A stretch of DNA of 64,000 nucleotides from JALYXV01 sp963791545 (GCA_963791545.1 CAWBSR010000015.1:496001-560000); one strand, 5' to 3'. Positions 52,054 through 60,843 are shown, counted from the first letter of the stretch. Notes: generated by a model not told the origin, from the sequence alone. Numbers and translations are program-made.

Positions 52054-53696
52054 AGCGCGGCCCGCTCGACGTAGCGGCCGAAGACCTCGGCCAGGGCCCC
52101 CATGACCTCGCCGACGGTGGCGTAGGCCCGGACCGCCTCGATGATGGCGGGCATGACGTTGGTGGTGGGCTCCGACGCCGCCTCCCGGACCCGTGCCAGC
52201 CCCGCCTCGACCGCCTCGGCCGAGCGGTGGTGGCGGACCTCGGCCAGCCGCTTGCACTGGGCCTCCTCCACCTCGGGCCCAATCGACAGAAGGGGCACGC
52301 CGTCACCCTCGGTGTTGCTGCCGGTGTCGGTGAACCGGTTGACCCCGACCTGGACCCGCTGCCCCGTGGCCAGCTGGCGCTGGTAGACGTAGGCGGCGTC
52401 GGCGATCTCGGATTGGAACCAGTTGGACTCGATGCCGGCCAGCACTCCCTCCAGCACCGAACCCCGGCCCCAGTCGTCGAGCTTGGCGAAGATGGCCTCG
52501 GCCTGGCGTTCCATCTCGTCGGTCAGCCACTCGACGTAGTGCGAGCCCCCGAGGGGGTCGGCCACGTTGGGGGCACCGGTTTCGTACGCCACCACCTGCT
52601 GGGTCCGCAGCGCCAGGCGGCATGCCTTCTCGGTGGGGAGCGCGAGGGCCTCGTCGAAGGCGTCGGTGTGCAGGCTCTGGGTTCCGCCCAGCGCCGCCGC
52701 CACCGCCTGGATGGCGACGCGGGCGATGTTGAGCTCGGGTTGCTGCGCCGTCAGCGACACGCCCGCCGTCTGGGTGTGGAACCTCAGCTGCCAGGAGCGG
52801 GGCTCGGTGGCACCGTAGCGGTCCCGCAGCCACCGGGCCCAGATGCGCCGGGCGGCCCGGAACTTGGCGATCTCCTCGAAGAAATCGATGTGGGCGTTGA
52901 AGAAGAAGCTCATCCGGGGTGCGAACTGGTCGACGGCCAGGCCCGCCCCCCGGACCGCCTCCACATAGGCAAAACCATTGGCCAGGGTGAATGCCAGTTC
53001 TTGGGCGGCGGTCGAGCCTGCCTCGCGGATGTGATAGCCCGACACCGAGACCGGGTACCAGCGGGGCATCTCGGCGGTGCAGAACCGAGTCACGTCGGCC
53101 ACCAGCCGTACCGAGGGCCGGGGCGGGAACACGAACTCCTTCTGGGCCTGGTACTCCTTCAAGATGTCGTTCTGCAGCGTGCCCCCGAGGGCAGCCCGCG
53201 GGATGCCCCGACCCTCGGCGGTCGCGACGTAGAGCGCCAAGGCAACCGGGGCCGGGGAGTTGATCGTCATCGACGTGGTGACCTGGGCCAGGTCGATCCC
53301 CGCGAACAGGTCATCGAAGTCGGCCAGCGAGTCGACCGCCACCCCCGCCTTGCCGACCTCGCCGGCGCTGCGGGGGTCGTCGGAGTCACGGCCCATCAGA
53401 GTGGGCAGATCGAAGGCGGTCGACAGCCCGTCGCCGCCCGCCCGGAGGATCTCGTGGAAGCGGGCGTTGGTGTCCTCGGCGGTGCCGAAACCGGCGAACA
53501 TCCGCATGGTCCACAGCTTCGAGCGGTACATCGAGGCGTAGGGACCCCGGGTGTAAGGGAACTGGCCGGGAAACTCCCCGTCGTCGGGGCCGTAAACCGC
53601 GTCGAGGGGGATACCCGAGATGGTGGAGGGATCGAAGTCCCGCGACGGCGAGTCGGCGAACGACTGGGCCCAGGAATCCCGGTGGCTCTGATGCAC
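52050..53696 (-). CDS. Methylmalonyl-CoA mutase-family large subunit
   Basis: A 548-residue catalytic subunit with the mutase TIM barrel. Landmarks are FPYTRGPYASMYRSKLWTMR, FAGFGTAEDTNARFH, GLSTAFDLPTLMGRDSDDPR, VTTSMTINSPAPVALALYV, PPRPSVRLVADV and SVSGYHIREAGSTAAQELAF. The tyrosine in RGPYASMY and the arginine in PSVR correspond to substrate-contact positions of methylmalonyl-CoA mutase, so methylmalonyl-CoA is the best guess; isobutyryl- or other acyl-CoA substrates are possible. The GTG start has a perfect TATAAT 7 nt upstream and is probably leaderless. The divergent MarR gene and a palindrome suggest substrate-responsive control. Confidence 0.92.
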   Translation of the reverse strand: MHQSHRDSWAQSFADSPSRDFDPSTISGIPLDAVYGPDDGEFPGQFPYTRGPYASMYRSKLWTMRMFAGFGTAEDTNARFHEILRAGGDGLSTAFDLPTLMGRDSDDPRSAGEVGKAGVAVDSLADFDDLFAGIDLAQVTTSMTINSPAPVALALYVATAEGRGIPRAALGGTLQNDILKEYQAQKEFVFPPRPSVRLVADVTRFCTAEMPRWYPVSVSGYHIREAGSTAAQELAFTLANGFAYVEAVRGAGLAVDQFAPRMSFFFNAHIDFFEEIAKFRAARRIWARWLRDRYGATEPRSWQLRFHTQTAGVSLTAQQPELNIARVAIQAVAAALGGTQSLHTDAFDEALALPTEKACRLALRTQQVVAYETGAPNVADPLGGSHYVEWLTDEMERQAEAIFAKLDDWGRGSVLEGVLAGIESNWFQSEIADAAYVYQRQLATGQRVQVGVNRFTDTGSNTEGDGVPLLSIGPEVEEAQCKRLAEVRHHRSAEAVEAGLARVREAASEPTTNVMPAIIEAVRAYATVGEVMGALAEVFGRYVERAAL

Positions 53697-53703
53697 GCTC
53701 CCA

Positions 53704-53709
53704 ATTATA
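53704..53709 (-). promoter_or_regulatory. Consensus -10 (TATAAT) of a leaderless mutase transcript
   Basis: On the minus strand TATAAT ends 7 nt before the GTG at 53696, placing the transcription start at the start codon. The expected -35 position falls at the edge of the palindrome at 53729-53749. Confidence 0.7.
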
Positions 53710-53728
53710 CTAGGTCTTCCGACTATCT

Positions 53729-53749
53729 GATGGCCGATAATCGGCTATC
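53729..53749. promoter_or_regulatory. MarR-type palindromic operator
   Basis: A perfect GCCGAT-A-ATCGGC core, extended by GAT and ATC arms with one mismatched pair, gives a 21-bp near-palindrome. It lies between the mutase promoter and the GTG of the divergent MarR gene (53759), where a bound repressor would block both. Confidence 0.75.
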
Positions 53750-53758
53750 CTGTGAGTT

Positions 53759-54274
53759 GTGACGGCGCCCCAAGTGGTGGAGGCCCAAGTGGTGGACCCC
53801 ATCGAGGAGGCTCGCCGGCAGTGGGACCAACGCTGGCCGGGAGGCGGCACCATGGCCGCCGCCACCGCGATCATGCGGGCCCAACAGATCGTGCAGGCGT
53901 CGGTCGACGAGGCCCTACGCCCCTTCGGGCTGACCTTTGCTCGCTACGAGGCGCTGGTCCTGCTGGTGTTCAGCAAGCGGGGCGCCCTGTCCATGGGCAA
54001 GATGGGCGAGCGTTTGATGATCCACCCGACCAGCGTGACCAACATCGTCGACCGGCTCGAGGGTCAGGGATTCGTCCGACGCCGGCCCCACGACCGCGAC
54101 CGGCGGACCACCCTGGTCGAGATCACCGAGGCAGGCCGCCAGGTCGTCGACCGGGCCACCGGCGAGGTAGTGGCCTGCGATTTCGGGCTCGGCGGCCTCT
54201 CCGAGGCGCAGCTGAACCAGATGACGGCCCTGGTCAGGGCGGTCCGGGTGGCGACCGGGGAGGTCCGGGCGTAG
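53759..54274 (+). CDS. MarR-family regulator divergent from the B12 mutase
   Basis: A 171-residue MarR regulator. The winged helix is FARYEALVLLVFSKRGALSM, GERLMIHPTSVTNIVDRLEG, QGFVRRRPHDRDRRTTLVEI. An extended N-terminal arm (about 40 residues) may serve dimerisation. GTG 53759 is 62 bp from the mutase start, and a 21-bp palindrome fills the gap, so it most likely represses itself and the mutase genes until an acyl-CoA or related ligand binds. Similar MarR-mutase pairs are known in actinobacteria. Confidence 0.92.
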   Translation: MTAPQVVEAQVVDPIEEARRQWDQRWPGGGTMAAATAIMRAQQIVQASVDEALRPFGLTFARYEALVLLVFSKRGALSMGKMGERLMIHPTSVTNIVDRLEGQGFVRRRPHDRDRRTTLVEITEAGRQVVDRATGEVVACDFGLGGLSEAQLNQMTALVRAVRVATGEVRA

Positions 54275-54437
54275 CGCCTGGGGCCTCGCCCCTTCGCCCC
54301 TTCGCCCCTTGGCCCCTTGGCGCCTTGGCCCCTGGACCACGACCACTGGCCCTGCCTCCGCGCCCTCGGCCTCTGGTCGCCCTCCCAAAACCGCTGCGCC
54401 TGATCCGTTGCCCTCCGGCTCTGGGCGTAGTCGGTCC

Positions 54438-54486
54438 CTTTGGGCGTGGCTTATCCCGGATATTCCGGGACAGACCGCACCCAAAG
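54438..54486. terminator. Two-tier hairpin between convergent genes
   Basis: The inner stem is TCCCGGA (54454-54460), loop TAT, TCCGGGA (54464-54470). The outer arms are CTTTGGG (54438-54444) and CCCAAAG (54480-54486). It lies between the stops of the MarR gene and the convergent pirin gene, fitting a bidirectional terminator. The 60 bases after the MarR stop are a low-complexity CCCCTTGGC-type repeat. Confidence 0.6.
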
Positions 54487-54521
54487 CGATGAACCCCGCC
54501 CAGAGGACCGGCGCAATCAGC

Positions 54522-55559
54522 TCAGTCGCCGATATGGGCAGCGGGAATGGAGCCCATGCGCCCGGCGCGGTAGTCGCTGAAGGCTTGGGCCAGTTCGCTT
54601 TGGGTGTTCATCACGAACGGCCCGTACCAGGCCACCGACTCCCCGATGGGGCGGCCGCCGAGGATCAGCACGTCGAGGGCAGGGGAACGGCTCTCCTGCA
54701 CGGGGGCCGCCGACAGTACGACGGTGTCGCCCCGGTCGAAAACGGCCAGTTGCCCGGTCCCGACGGGGCGGTGCTGTGGTCCTGCGGTCCCCTGACCGTT
54801 CAGCACATAGGCCAGAGCATTGAAGTCCCGCCGCCAGGGCAACCGCAGTTCCGCGCCCGGCTGAACGGTGGCGTGGACCATGGTGATCGGCGTGTGGGTG
54901 ACGCCGGGGCCGCCGTGGCCGGCCAGCGAGCCCGCGATCACCCGCACCAGGGCGCCCCCGTCGGGCGAAGTCAGCAGCGTGACCCGCTCCGCGCCTATGT
55001 CCTGGTAGCGGGCGGGAACCATCTTGTCAGCGGCCGGGAGATTGACCCACAGCTGGATGCCGTGGAACAGACCCCCGGTGGCAACGAGTGATTCCGGCGG
55101 CCGCTCGATATGCAGGATGCCCCGCCCCGCCGTCATCCACTGAGTGGCGCCATTCGCGATCAACCCGCCACCACCGGTGGAATCCTGGTGTTGGAAGGTG
55201 CCGTCGATCATGTAGGTGACGGTCTCGAAACCCCGGTGCGGATGCCACGCCGTGCCCTTGGGCTCGCCCGGTCCGTACTCCACCTCGCCCATTTGGTCCA
55301 TGTGGATGAACGGATCCAGCAGATGTCCGCTCACCCCGGCAAACGCCCGGCGCACCGGAAAGCCCTCGCCCTCGAAGCCGGCGGGCGCCGTGGTGACGCT
55401 GCGGACCGGCCGGTCCACGAGCCCGTCGGGGGTGGCGGGCTTGGCGGCGGCCGCGGGATCCGAGGCGCTCCCGGAGGCCGGTGCGCTTGCGGCGCTCGCG
55501 GTGTCCGGCACGGTAATCCTCGGAAGGCTCAGAATGTTTTCGACCGTTACCGCAGGCAT
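54522..55559 (-). CDS. Pirin-family bicupin
   Basis: A 345-residue pirin. ATG 55559 follows AAGGAGGG. After an alanine-rich arm of about 45 residues comes the pirin core: FPVRRAFAGVSGHLLDPFIH, GTAWHPHRGFETVTYMIDGT, FQHQDSTGGGGLIANGATQW and MTAGRGILHIERP. The iron ligands are the HPH histidines plus the His and Glu of LHIE. A second cupin follows (VHATVQPGAELRLPWRRDFN). Bacterial pirins include quercetinases and redox sensors; the role here is unknown. The N-terminal extension is longer than usual. Confidence 0.92.
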   Translation of the reverse strand: MPAVTVENILSLPRITVPDTASAASAPASGSASDPAAAAKPATPDGLVDRPVRSVTTAPAGFEGEGFPVRRAFAGVSGHLLDPFIHMDQMGEVEYGPGEPKGTAWHPHRGFETVTYMIDGTFQHQDSTGGGGLIANGATQWMTAGRGILHIERPPESLVATGGLFHGIQLWVNLPAADKMVPARYQDIGAERVTLLTSPDGGALVRVIAGSLAGHGGPGVTHTPITMVHATVQPGAELRLPWRRDFNALAYVLNGQGTAGPQHRPVGTGQLAVFDRGDTVVLSAAPVQESRSPALDVLILGGRPIGESVAWYGPFVMNTQSELAQAFSDYRAGRMGSIPAAHIGD

Positions 55560-55766
55560 GGTTGCCCTCCTTGACACTATTGAAAAACAAGTTGAAAGTG
55601 CAATTATTCCCGACGCTAAGTAATAGGCTGTTGGAAAGCACGGTCGTGGGCGCCCTGACGACTGGCTGGATCGGCGGCGGGTTTCTGATGACGGTGACCG
55701 ATGTCGTGATCCCGGCCGCGGTGCCCGTCGACTGGTGCGCCCCGGCAACCCCGCGAGCCGCTGACC

Positions 55767-55828
55767 GGTGAGTGTGAGGGCTCGGTGAGTGTGGGCTCGG
55801 TGAGTGTGGGCTCGGTGAGTGTGGGCTC
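55767..55828. repeat. Tandem 15-bp repeat
   Basis: Three exact copies of GGTGAGTGTGGGCTC follow one 17-bp variant copy (GGTGAGTGTGAGGGCTC). It sits in the gap between the pirin start and the 3' end of tmk. No gene is supported across it. Confidence 0.85.
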
Positions 55829-55849
55829 GGTACTGCGAAGGCTGCGGGT

Positions 55850-56470
55850 CTACGGCGACAGCACCGGTGCCAGAGCCGCCAGCACCCGGCGGTGCACGAT
55901 CTCCGGCCCATCGTCGGCGGAGATGATCACGGTCGGGAACCGGTCCTTGGTCACCTCGATCGCCTTCTCGTAGTTGGTCGCTACCGTGGCCAAAGCCTCG
56001 AGCCGGTGGAACAGCTCAGAGTGCCGGCTCTGGGTTCCCAGACGCTGGGCACAGGTCTGCGGGTCGGCCGCGAAGAAGATGGTCAGGTCGGGGATCCGGA
56101 TGTCCTCGTTGAGCTTCAGGATTTCGTCGAAGCTGACCCCTTGGCCGTGCTGGTAGGCCAGGCTCGAGAGGAGGTAGCGGTCGCAGACGACCCAAGCGCC
56201 CGACGCCAGTGCCTTTTCGATGCCGTTGCAGTCGTTACGGAGATGATCGGAGCGGTCGGCTGCAAATCCTTTGGCGAGGGTGATCGGGTCGACCGTGATC
56301 CGCCCCTCCACGATCTGGCGGAGAACCGCCCCGAAGGGACCGTGGGTGGGCTCCTGGGTGACCTCGGTGGGGATCCCTCGCCGGCGCAGCGCCTGGGTCA
56401 GCAGGTGGACCTGGGTCGTCTTGCCCGCCCCATCCAGGCCTTCGAAAACCACAAAACGGGGTACGCCCAT
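55850..56470 (-). CDS. tmk: Thymidylate kinase
   Basis: A 206-residue dTMP kinase, essential for dTTP synthesis. The P-loop is FEGLDGAGKTTQ near residues 9-20. TEVTQEPTHGPFG provides the substrate-binding region, CDRYLLSSLAYQ the DRY/H motif, and FFAADPQTCAQRLGTQSRHS the LID region. ATG 56470 is chosen because upstream sequence in that frame is antisense to the next gene. It is divergent from the GNAT-family gene by about 105 bp. Confidence 0.96.
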   Translation of the reverse strand: MGVPRFVVFEGLDGAGKTTQVHLLTQALRRRGIPTEVTQEPTHGPFGAVLRQIVEGRITVDPITLAKGFAADRSDHLRNDCNGIEKALASGAWVVCDRYLLSSLAYQHGQGVSFDEILKLNEDIRIPDLTIFFAADPQTCAQRLGTQSRHSELFHRLEALATVATNYEKAIEVTKDRFPTVIISADDGPEIVHRRVLAALAPVLSP

Positions 56471-56575
56471 GTCGGCCGCGAAGCGTACCGGGTACCGATA
56501 TCGCACGGGCCTGCTTGCGCCTGCCGGCAGGGTCGGTGAGGCTGAGCACCATGAAGGCAACGGAGGGCCTCGCCG

Positions 56576-57700
56576 GTGGCGGTTGAGGTCCGGCCGGTTT
56601 CGGGGTTGCGGGCCCGGCACCAGTTCGTCGACGTCGCCTTCCAGCTGTTCGGTGACGACCCGAACTGGGTCCCCCCATTGCGGATGTCGGTGCTGGACCG
56701 CATCTCGCCCAAGCACCCGGCCAATGAGCATCAGGTCACCCGGCTGTGGATCGCCTACCGGGACGGCCGGCCGGTCGGTCGCATCGGAGGTTGCGTCGAC
56801 CGGTTCTTCAACGAGTACCAGGGCGTTGCCTGGGGCTGGGTCGGCTTCTACGAGGTGATTGACGATGCCGAAGTCGTCGACGCCCTGTTCGAGGTCGCCT
56901 GGCGGTGGCTCAAGATGCAGGGGGCGACGATGGCGGTCGGCCCGGCCTCGTTCACGACCAATGACGACATTGGCCTCCAGGTGGAGGGCTTCGAGCACCC
57001 GCCCTATTTCCTGACGGTGCAGAACCCGCCCTACTACGAGCGCCACTGGGTCGACCGCGGATGGACGCAGGCCATGGACCTGTGGGCGTGGAAGTTCGTC
57101 CGGGGTGACGTCCATCTCGACGAGCGCCAGCGCCGCACCCTGGAACGGCTGCGGGCCCGGACCAAGGTCATCATCCGGCCCATGCGTATGAAGGATTTCG
57201 ATGACGAGGTCCGTCGCCTCTTTGAGGTGTACAACGCCGCCTGGAGCAAAAACTGGGGATTCGCGCCCATGCCCGAGGCCGAGATCAAGCACCTGGCTAA
57301 GTCCCTGAAGCAGCTGGTCGATCCCGACATCACGTTGGTGGTCGAGAAGCCCGACGGCGAGCCGGTGGGCGTGGCCATCGTCCTCCCCGACGTCAACCAG
57401 GTCATGCCCAAGCTGCGGTCCGGGCGCCTGCTCCCGGTGGGCTGGATCCGCTTGCTCCGGGGTGTACCGAAAGTGACCCACGTCCGCTTCTTCGCCCTGG
57501 GGATCAAGCCCGAACACCAGACCCTGGCCCTGGGCCCGCTCATCTATCAGGAGGCCCTCGATCGCCTCTTGGCCCGCGACCACATCGTGGAATCCGAGGC
57601 GTCGTGGATCCTGGCCAGCAATGACCGGATGAACAAGGCGATCGAGACCCTCGGGGGGACCCGCTACAAGGTGTGGCGGCTCTACCAGCGACCGCTCTAG
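56576..57700 (+). CDS. GNAT-superfamily protein (YghO-like)
   Basis: A 374-residue protein of the GNAT-like family seen as YghO homologues. Segments include WVPPLRMSVLDRISPKHP, WIAYRDGRPVGRIGGCVDRF, ATMAVGPASFTTNDDIGLQV, EVYNAAWSKNWGFAPMPEAE and ASNDRMNKAIETLGGTRYKV. Two acyl-CoA-binding-like halves can be traced. The substrate is unknown. GTG 56576 has ACGGAGGG upstream. Its TAG stop (57698-57700) lies in the CTAG that flanks the left end of the insertion sequence, so the gene remains intact despite the insertion. Confidence 0.88.
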   Translation: MAVEVRPVSGLRARHQFVDVAFQLFGDDPNWVPPLRMSVLDRISPKHPANEHQVTRLWIAYRDGRPVGRIGGCVDRFFNEYQGVAWGWVGFYEVIDDAEVVDALFEVAWRWLKMQGATMAVGPASFTTNDDIGLQVEGFEHPPYFLTVQNPPYYERHWVDRGWTQAMDLWAWKFVRGDVHLDERQRRTLERLRARTKVIIRPMRMKDFDDEVRRLFEVYNAAWSKNWGFAPMPEAEIKHLAKSLKQLVDPDITLVVEKPDGEPVGVAIVLPDVNQVMPKLRSGRLLPVGWIRLLRGVPKVTHVRFFALGIKPEHQTLALGPLIYQEALDRLLARDHIVESEASWILASNDRMNKAIETLGGTRYKVWRLYQRPL

Positions 57701-59564
57701 GTGGTTGGTGTCTTTCGCGGGTGTAGGTCCACCCGTCGGCTGGTCCGGTGGTCGAGAATGACGATGTTGTAGTTCTCGACCGGGAGTCGTTGATGACGCT
57801 GGGGTTGGCGGAGCGCCAAGGTGATCTTCTTGATGATGTGGTCCGGTTCTGCGACCGGGAGCTGTCGCCGAGCTCGGTGTACGCGTTGTTGCACCGGGAG
57901 CGGGACCGGTTGTTCCCTGACGAGTTGTTCGCCGATCTGTTCAGCGACGCGGGTCGCCGGTCGGTGCCGCCGTCGGTGGTGGCCACGGTGATGGTGTTGC
58001 AACGTTTGGACGGTCTGTCCGACCGGGAGGCCGTCGACCGGTATTGCTTCGATGCCCGCTGGCGGTACGCGGCGGGTGTGGGCGGCTACGACAACGGCGG
58101 CTGGGGTCGCTTCGCGCACACGGTGCTGGTCGACATGCGCGAGCGGCTCCGGCGCTCTAATCGCCCCGACCGGGTGTTCGAGGTGGCGTTGGAGGCGGCG
58201 AAGGCGGCCGGTTTGGTGGGCCGGCGCCGGGTGTTGGACTCGACACCGTTGTATGACGCGGTGGCCACGATGGACACTGTCACGTTGATCCGCTCCGCGA
58301 TCCGGGGCCTGCTGGCCGTCGCCGATCCCGAGCTGGAAGCCGAGTTGCGGGCGGTGTTGGCCCGAGACGACGACTACGCCCGGGCTGGCAAACCGATCTG
58401 CGAGTGGGACGACGCGGCGGCCCGGGAGGCTTTGGTGGACGAGTTGGCCCTCGACGCCTACGCGTGCCTGATGCTCCTCGACGGCCGCCACCTTGATCCC
58501 GCTGTCGCCCAGGCGGTCGTGTTGTTGGCCGCCGTGGCCGGCCAGGACCTCGACGTCAGCGGCGAGGTGTTCCGTATCGCCCGGCGCGTGGCGCCCGACC
58601 GGGTCATCTCGACGGTTGATCCCGAGGCCCGTCACGGGCACAAGACCGTGCACCGCAGCTTCGACGGTTACAAGGGTCATGTCGCAGTCGACCCTGACAG
58701 CGAGATCATCACCGCGACGACTGTCACCGCAGCTAACGCGGGCGACGCCAGCGTGGCCGAGGACCTCATCGCGGACTTGGTCGACGGAGACGACGGGGCC
58801 GAGGCGGAACGGCCCAAGGTATATGGCGACAACGCCTATGGCACCGGCGGCTTCCAGTCCCACTTGGAGGACAACGACATCGATTCGGGCTGCAAGACCC
58901 AGCCGCCTTCGGCGCCTGGGGGGCTCTTCACCAAGGACCGTTTCATCGTCAACCTCGACGACGACACCGTCGGCTGCCCGAATGATGTGATCGTTCCGAT
59001 CCGCCGCGACGCCAACGGCAACGGGACCGCGGATTTCTCTCAGGCGTGCGCCACCTGCCCGCTGCGCGACGAGTGCACCAAGTCGGCCAGCGGGCGGACC
59101 ATCACCGTGGGGCGCCACGAGGACTCCCTGGCCCGGGCCCGAAGCCGACAAGGCGACGGCGAATGGCGCGACGACTATCGGGCCACTCGCCCCAAGGTGG
59201 AACGCAAACTCGGTCATCTGATGCGCCGCAAACACGGTGGGCGACGAGCCCGAGTCCGCGGCAAAGTCAAGGTCGGCGCCGACTTCAACCTTCTCGGAGC
59301 GGCTGCCAACCTGGCGCGTCTCGCCGTCCTCGGTCTGCGTTACACGCCGTCGGGATGGGCGGCTCCGAGCGTGTAAACCGCAATCTCGCAGACTCGACGC
59401 GAATGAATCGCGCCGATTCCGGCGCTCCAGCACCGATCAAACCTTTCACCCTGCCTTTACGGTCGGAACGAGACCCGGCCGGACCGGAGTCCTCCGTCAC
59501 CCTGAGCGACAACAGACCGAGCACCCGTCACCCCAAGAGCCCCCGCTTCACACCAGCCACCTAG
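57697..59564 (+). mobile_element. Intact IS1182-family insertion sequence flanked by CTAG
   Basis: The element proper runs from 57701 to 59560. Its ends are imperfect inverted repeats: GTGGTTGGTGT at the left and, on the opposite strand, GTGGCTGGTGT at the right, one mismatch in 11. Both ends are flanked by CTAG (57697-57700 and 59561-59564), a 4-bp target duplication at a palindromic site. It holds one transposase gene and about 180 non-coding bases at its right end. There is no passenger gene. Confidence 0.9.
57748..59376 (+). CDS. IS1182-family DDE transposase
   Basis: A 542-residue transposase. The N-terminal region has SVPPSVVATVMVLQRLDGLS and FDARWRYAAGVGGYDNGGWG, typical of IS1182. 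The catalytic residues are in RRVLDSTPLYDAVA (D), KVYGDNAYGTGGFQ (D) and RPKVERKLGHLMRRKHGGRR (E), the last with the family's R-HGGRRARxRG signature. A cysteine cluster (CATCPLRDEC) precedes the third residue. The frame is uninterrupted, so the element may still be active. The GTG start is used; the ribosome binding site is weak. Confidence 0.95.
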   Translation: MVENDDVVVLDRESLMTLGLAERQGDLLDDVVRFCDRELSPSSVYALLHRERDRLFPDELFADLFSDAGRRSVPPSVVATVMVLQRLDGLSDREAVDRYCFDARWRYAAGVGGYDNGGWGRFAHTVLVDMRERLRRSNRPDRVFEVALEAAKAAGLVGRRRVLDSTPLYDAVATMDTVTLIRSAIRGLLAVADPELEAELRAVLARDDDYARAGKPICEWDDAAAREALVDELALDAYACLMLLDGRHLDPAVAQAVVLLAAVAGQDLDVSGEVFRIARRVAPDRVISTVDPEARHGHKTVHRSFDGYKGHVAVDPDSEIITATTVTAANAGDASVAEDLIADLVDGDDGAEAERPKVYGDNAYGTGGFQSHLEDNDIDSGCKTQPPSAPGGLFTKDRFIVNLDDDTVGCPNDVIVPIRRDANGNGTADFSQACATCPLRDECTKSASGRTITVGRHEDSLARARSRQGDGEWRDDYRATRPKVERKLGHLMRRKHGGRRARVRGKVKVGADFNLLGAAANLARLAVLGLRYTPSGWAAPSV

Positions 59565-60322
59565 ACGCCGGTCGGGGCCTCGCTTGCGGCGCCGCTGGTT
59601 TCTCCGGTCGCGCTGTCGGTGGGTATCGACAGGTCCCGCAGGGCCAGGACCCGCAAATCCAGGAGGGCGTGAATGATCATGGCGGGAAAAAGGCTTCCCG
59701 TGGTCAGCACCAGCCAGGTCAGGTAGGCACCGACGAGCCCGGTCAGCACCACGCCCCGCGGGCCCTGGTACAGATGCACCAGCCCGAAGGCGGCGGCGGT
59801 GATGACGATCACCCAGATTCGGGGGACGGCGGGCCACAGCCAGTGGAGGTAGGCGATGGCGAACCCCCGCAGGAGCAACTCCTCGCAGATACCGGCGGTG
59901 ATCGCCAACGCCGCGAAGGTGCGTCGTTCCCGCCGGCCCCGGGGCAGCAGGGCGGCAAACCCGCGGGCCTGGCGGCGCAGCATCTCGTTGATCCCCTGGC
60001 CTCCGAAGCGGAATACGAGCGCGCTGATCGCGAGGAGGACAGCCACCTCGGCCACGATTGCGACCTCTGAACCCGGATGGTCCCCTATGCGCAGCCCGAT
60101 GGACGCTGCGCCGCGCTGCGCCAACAAGGCGATGACGAGGACCACGCCGACTCCGGCCCATTCTCCGATGATGCCCCGCCGGTAATGCTTCAGCCGGGCT
60201 TCGGGATGCTCGCCCACCGCGGCTACCAGCCGTTGATACCGGCGCCGCCCCAACCACGGCTGGACCACCACCAGCCCGACCGCCAGGGCGGTGGCGAGCA
60301 CGGCGGCGGTAGCCCGGATCAT
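59561..60322 (-). CDS. CPBP-family intramembrane metalloprotease (CAAX protease-like)
   Basis: A 253-residue membrane protein with about seven helices. The CPBP/Abi motifs are present: motif 1 AGICEELLLRGFAIAY with EExxxR, motif 2 FGLVHLYQG with the histidine, and motif 3 FPAMIIHALLD with the last histidine. Such enzymes cleave prenylated proteins or bacteriocin-related peptides; in bacteria the substrate is rarely known. The TAG stop lies in the right-hand CTAG of the IS flank, so the gene escaped damage by the insertion. It is divergent from the nitrobindin gene. Confidence 0.92.
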   Translation of the reverse strand: MIRATAAVLATALAVGLVVVQPWLGRRRYQRLVAAVGEHPEARLKHYRRGIIGEWAGVGVVLVIALLAQRGAASIGLRIGDHPGSEVAIVAEVAVLLAISALVFRFGGQGINEMLRRQARGFAALLPRGRRERRTFAALAITAGICEELLLRGFAIAYLHWLWPAVPRIWVIVITAAAFGLVHLYQGPRGVVLTGLVGAYLTWLVLTTGSLFPAMIIHALLDLRVLALRDLSIPTDSATGETSGAASEAPTGV

Positions 60323-60354
60323 CTCTCGGAGGGTACCGGCCTAGAGTCGCAATC

Positions 60355-60843
60355 ATGTCCGCGAGCGCGCCTGCTGTCGCCCTCCATCCTGACGCCGTTG
60401 CTCTCCGGTTCCTTCTCGGGACCTGGGTCGGGGAGGGCCAGGGTCACTATCCGACCGTCGCCCCGTTCTCGTATGGCGAGGAGCTCCGGTTCTGGCATGT
60501 GGGCAAGCCCTTCCTGGCCTACAGCCAGCGCACCTGGGCTCTGGACGACGGCCGTCCCCTGCACAGCGAGGCCGGCTACTGGCGGCCCAAGCCCGACGGA
60601 GTGGTCGAGCTCGTCATCGCTATCCCCTCCGGCCACGTGGAGGTCGAGGAAGGCACCGTGGAAGGCACCACCGTGGCCCTGGCCAGCCGCCTGGTGGGGG
60701 CGACGACGTCGGCCAAAGAGGTGAGGGCGATGGCCCGCCACGTTGAGGTCGACGGAGACGTGCTGCGCTACGTCTTCTCCATGGAGGCGATGGGTGAGCC
60801 GATGCAGGAGCACCTGGCGGCGGAGCTGCACCGGGTGCCCTAA
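60355..60843 (+). CDS. Nitrobindin-like haem-binding beta-barrel protein (DUF1794)
   Basis: A 162-residue protein. The hallmark LLGTWVGEGQGHYPT near residue 20 and FSYGEELRFWHVGKPFLAYS define the nitrobindin/DUF1794 family. RPKPDGVVELVIAIPSGHVE follows, and the haem-ligand histidine region is MQEHLAAELHRVP at the end. Nitrobindins bind ferric haem and isomerise peroxynitrite or bind NO. No haem or NO genes adjoin it. It starts at ATG 60355. Confidence 0.93.
   Translation: MSASAPAVALHPDAVALRFLLGTWVGEGQGHYPTVAPFSYGEELRFWHVGKPFLAYSQRTWALDDGRPLHSEAGYWRPKPDGVVELVIAIPSGHVEVEEGTVEGTTVALASRLVGATTSAKEVRAMARHVEVDGDVLRYVFSMEAMGEPMQEHLAAELHRVP

Noticed and set aside
55767..55828. CRISPR array
   Set aside because: The units are 15-17 bp and directly adjacent with no spacers, so this is a simple tandem repeat.
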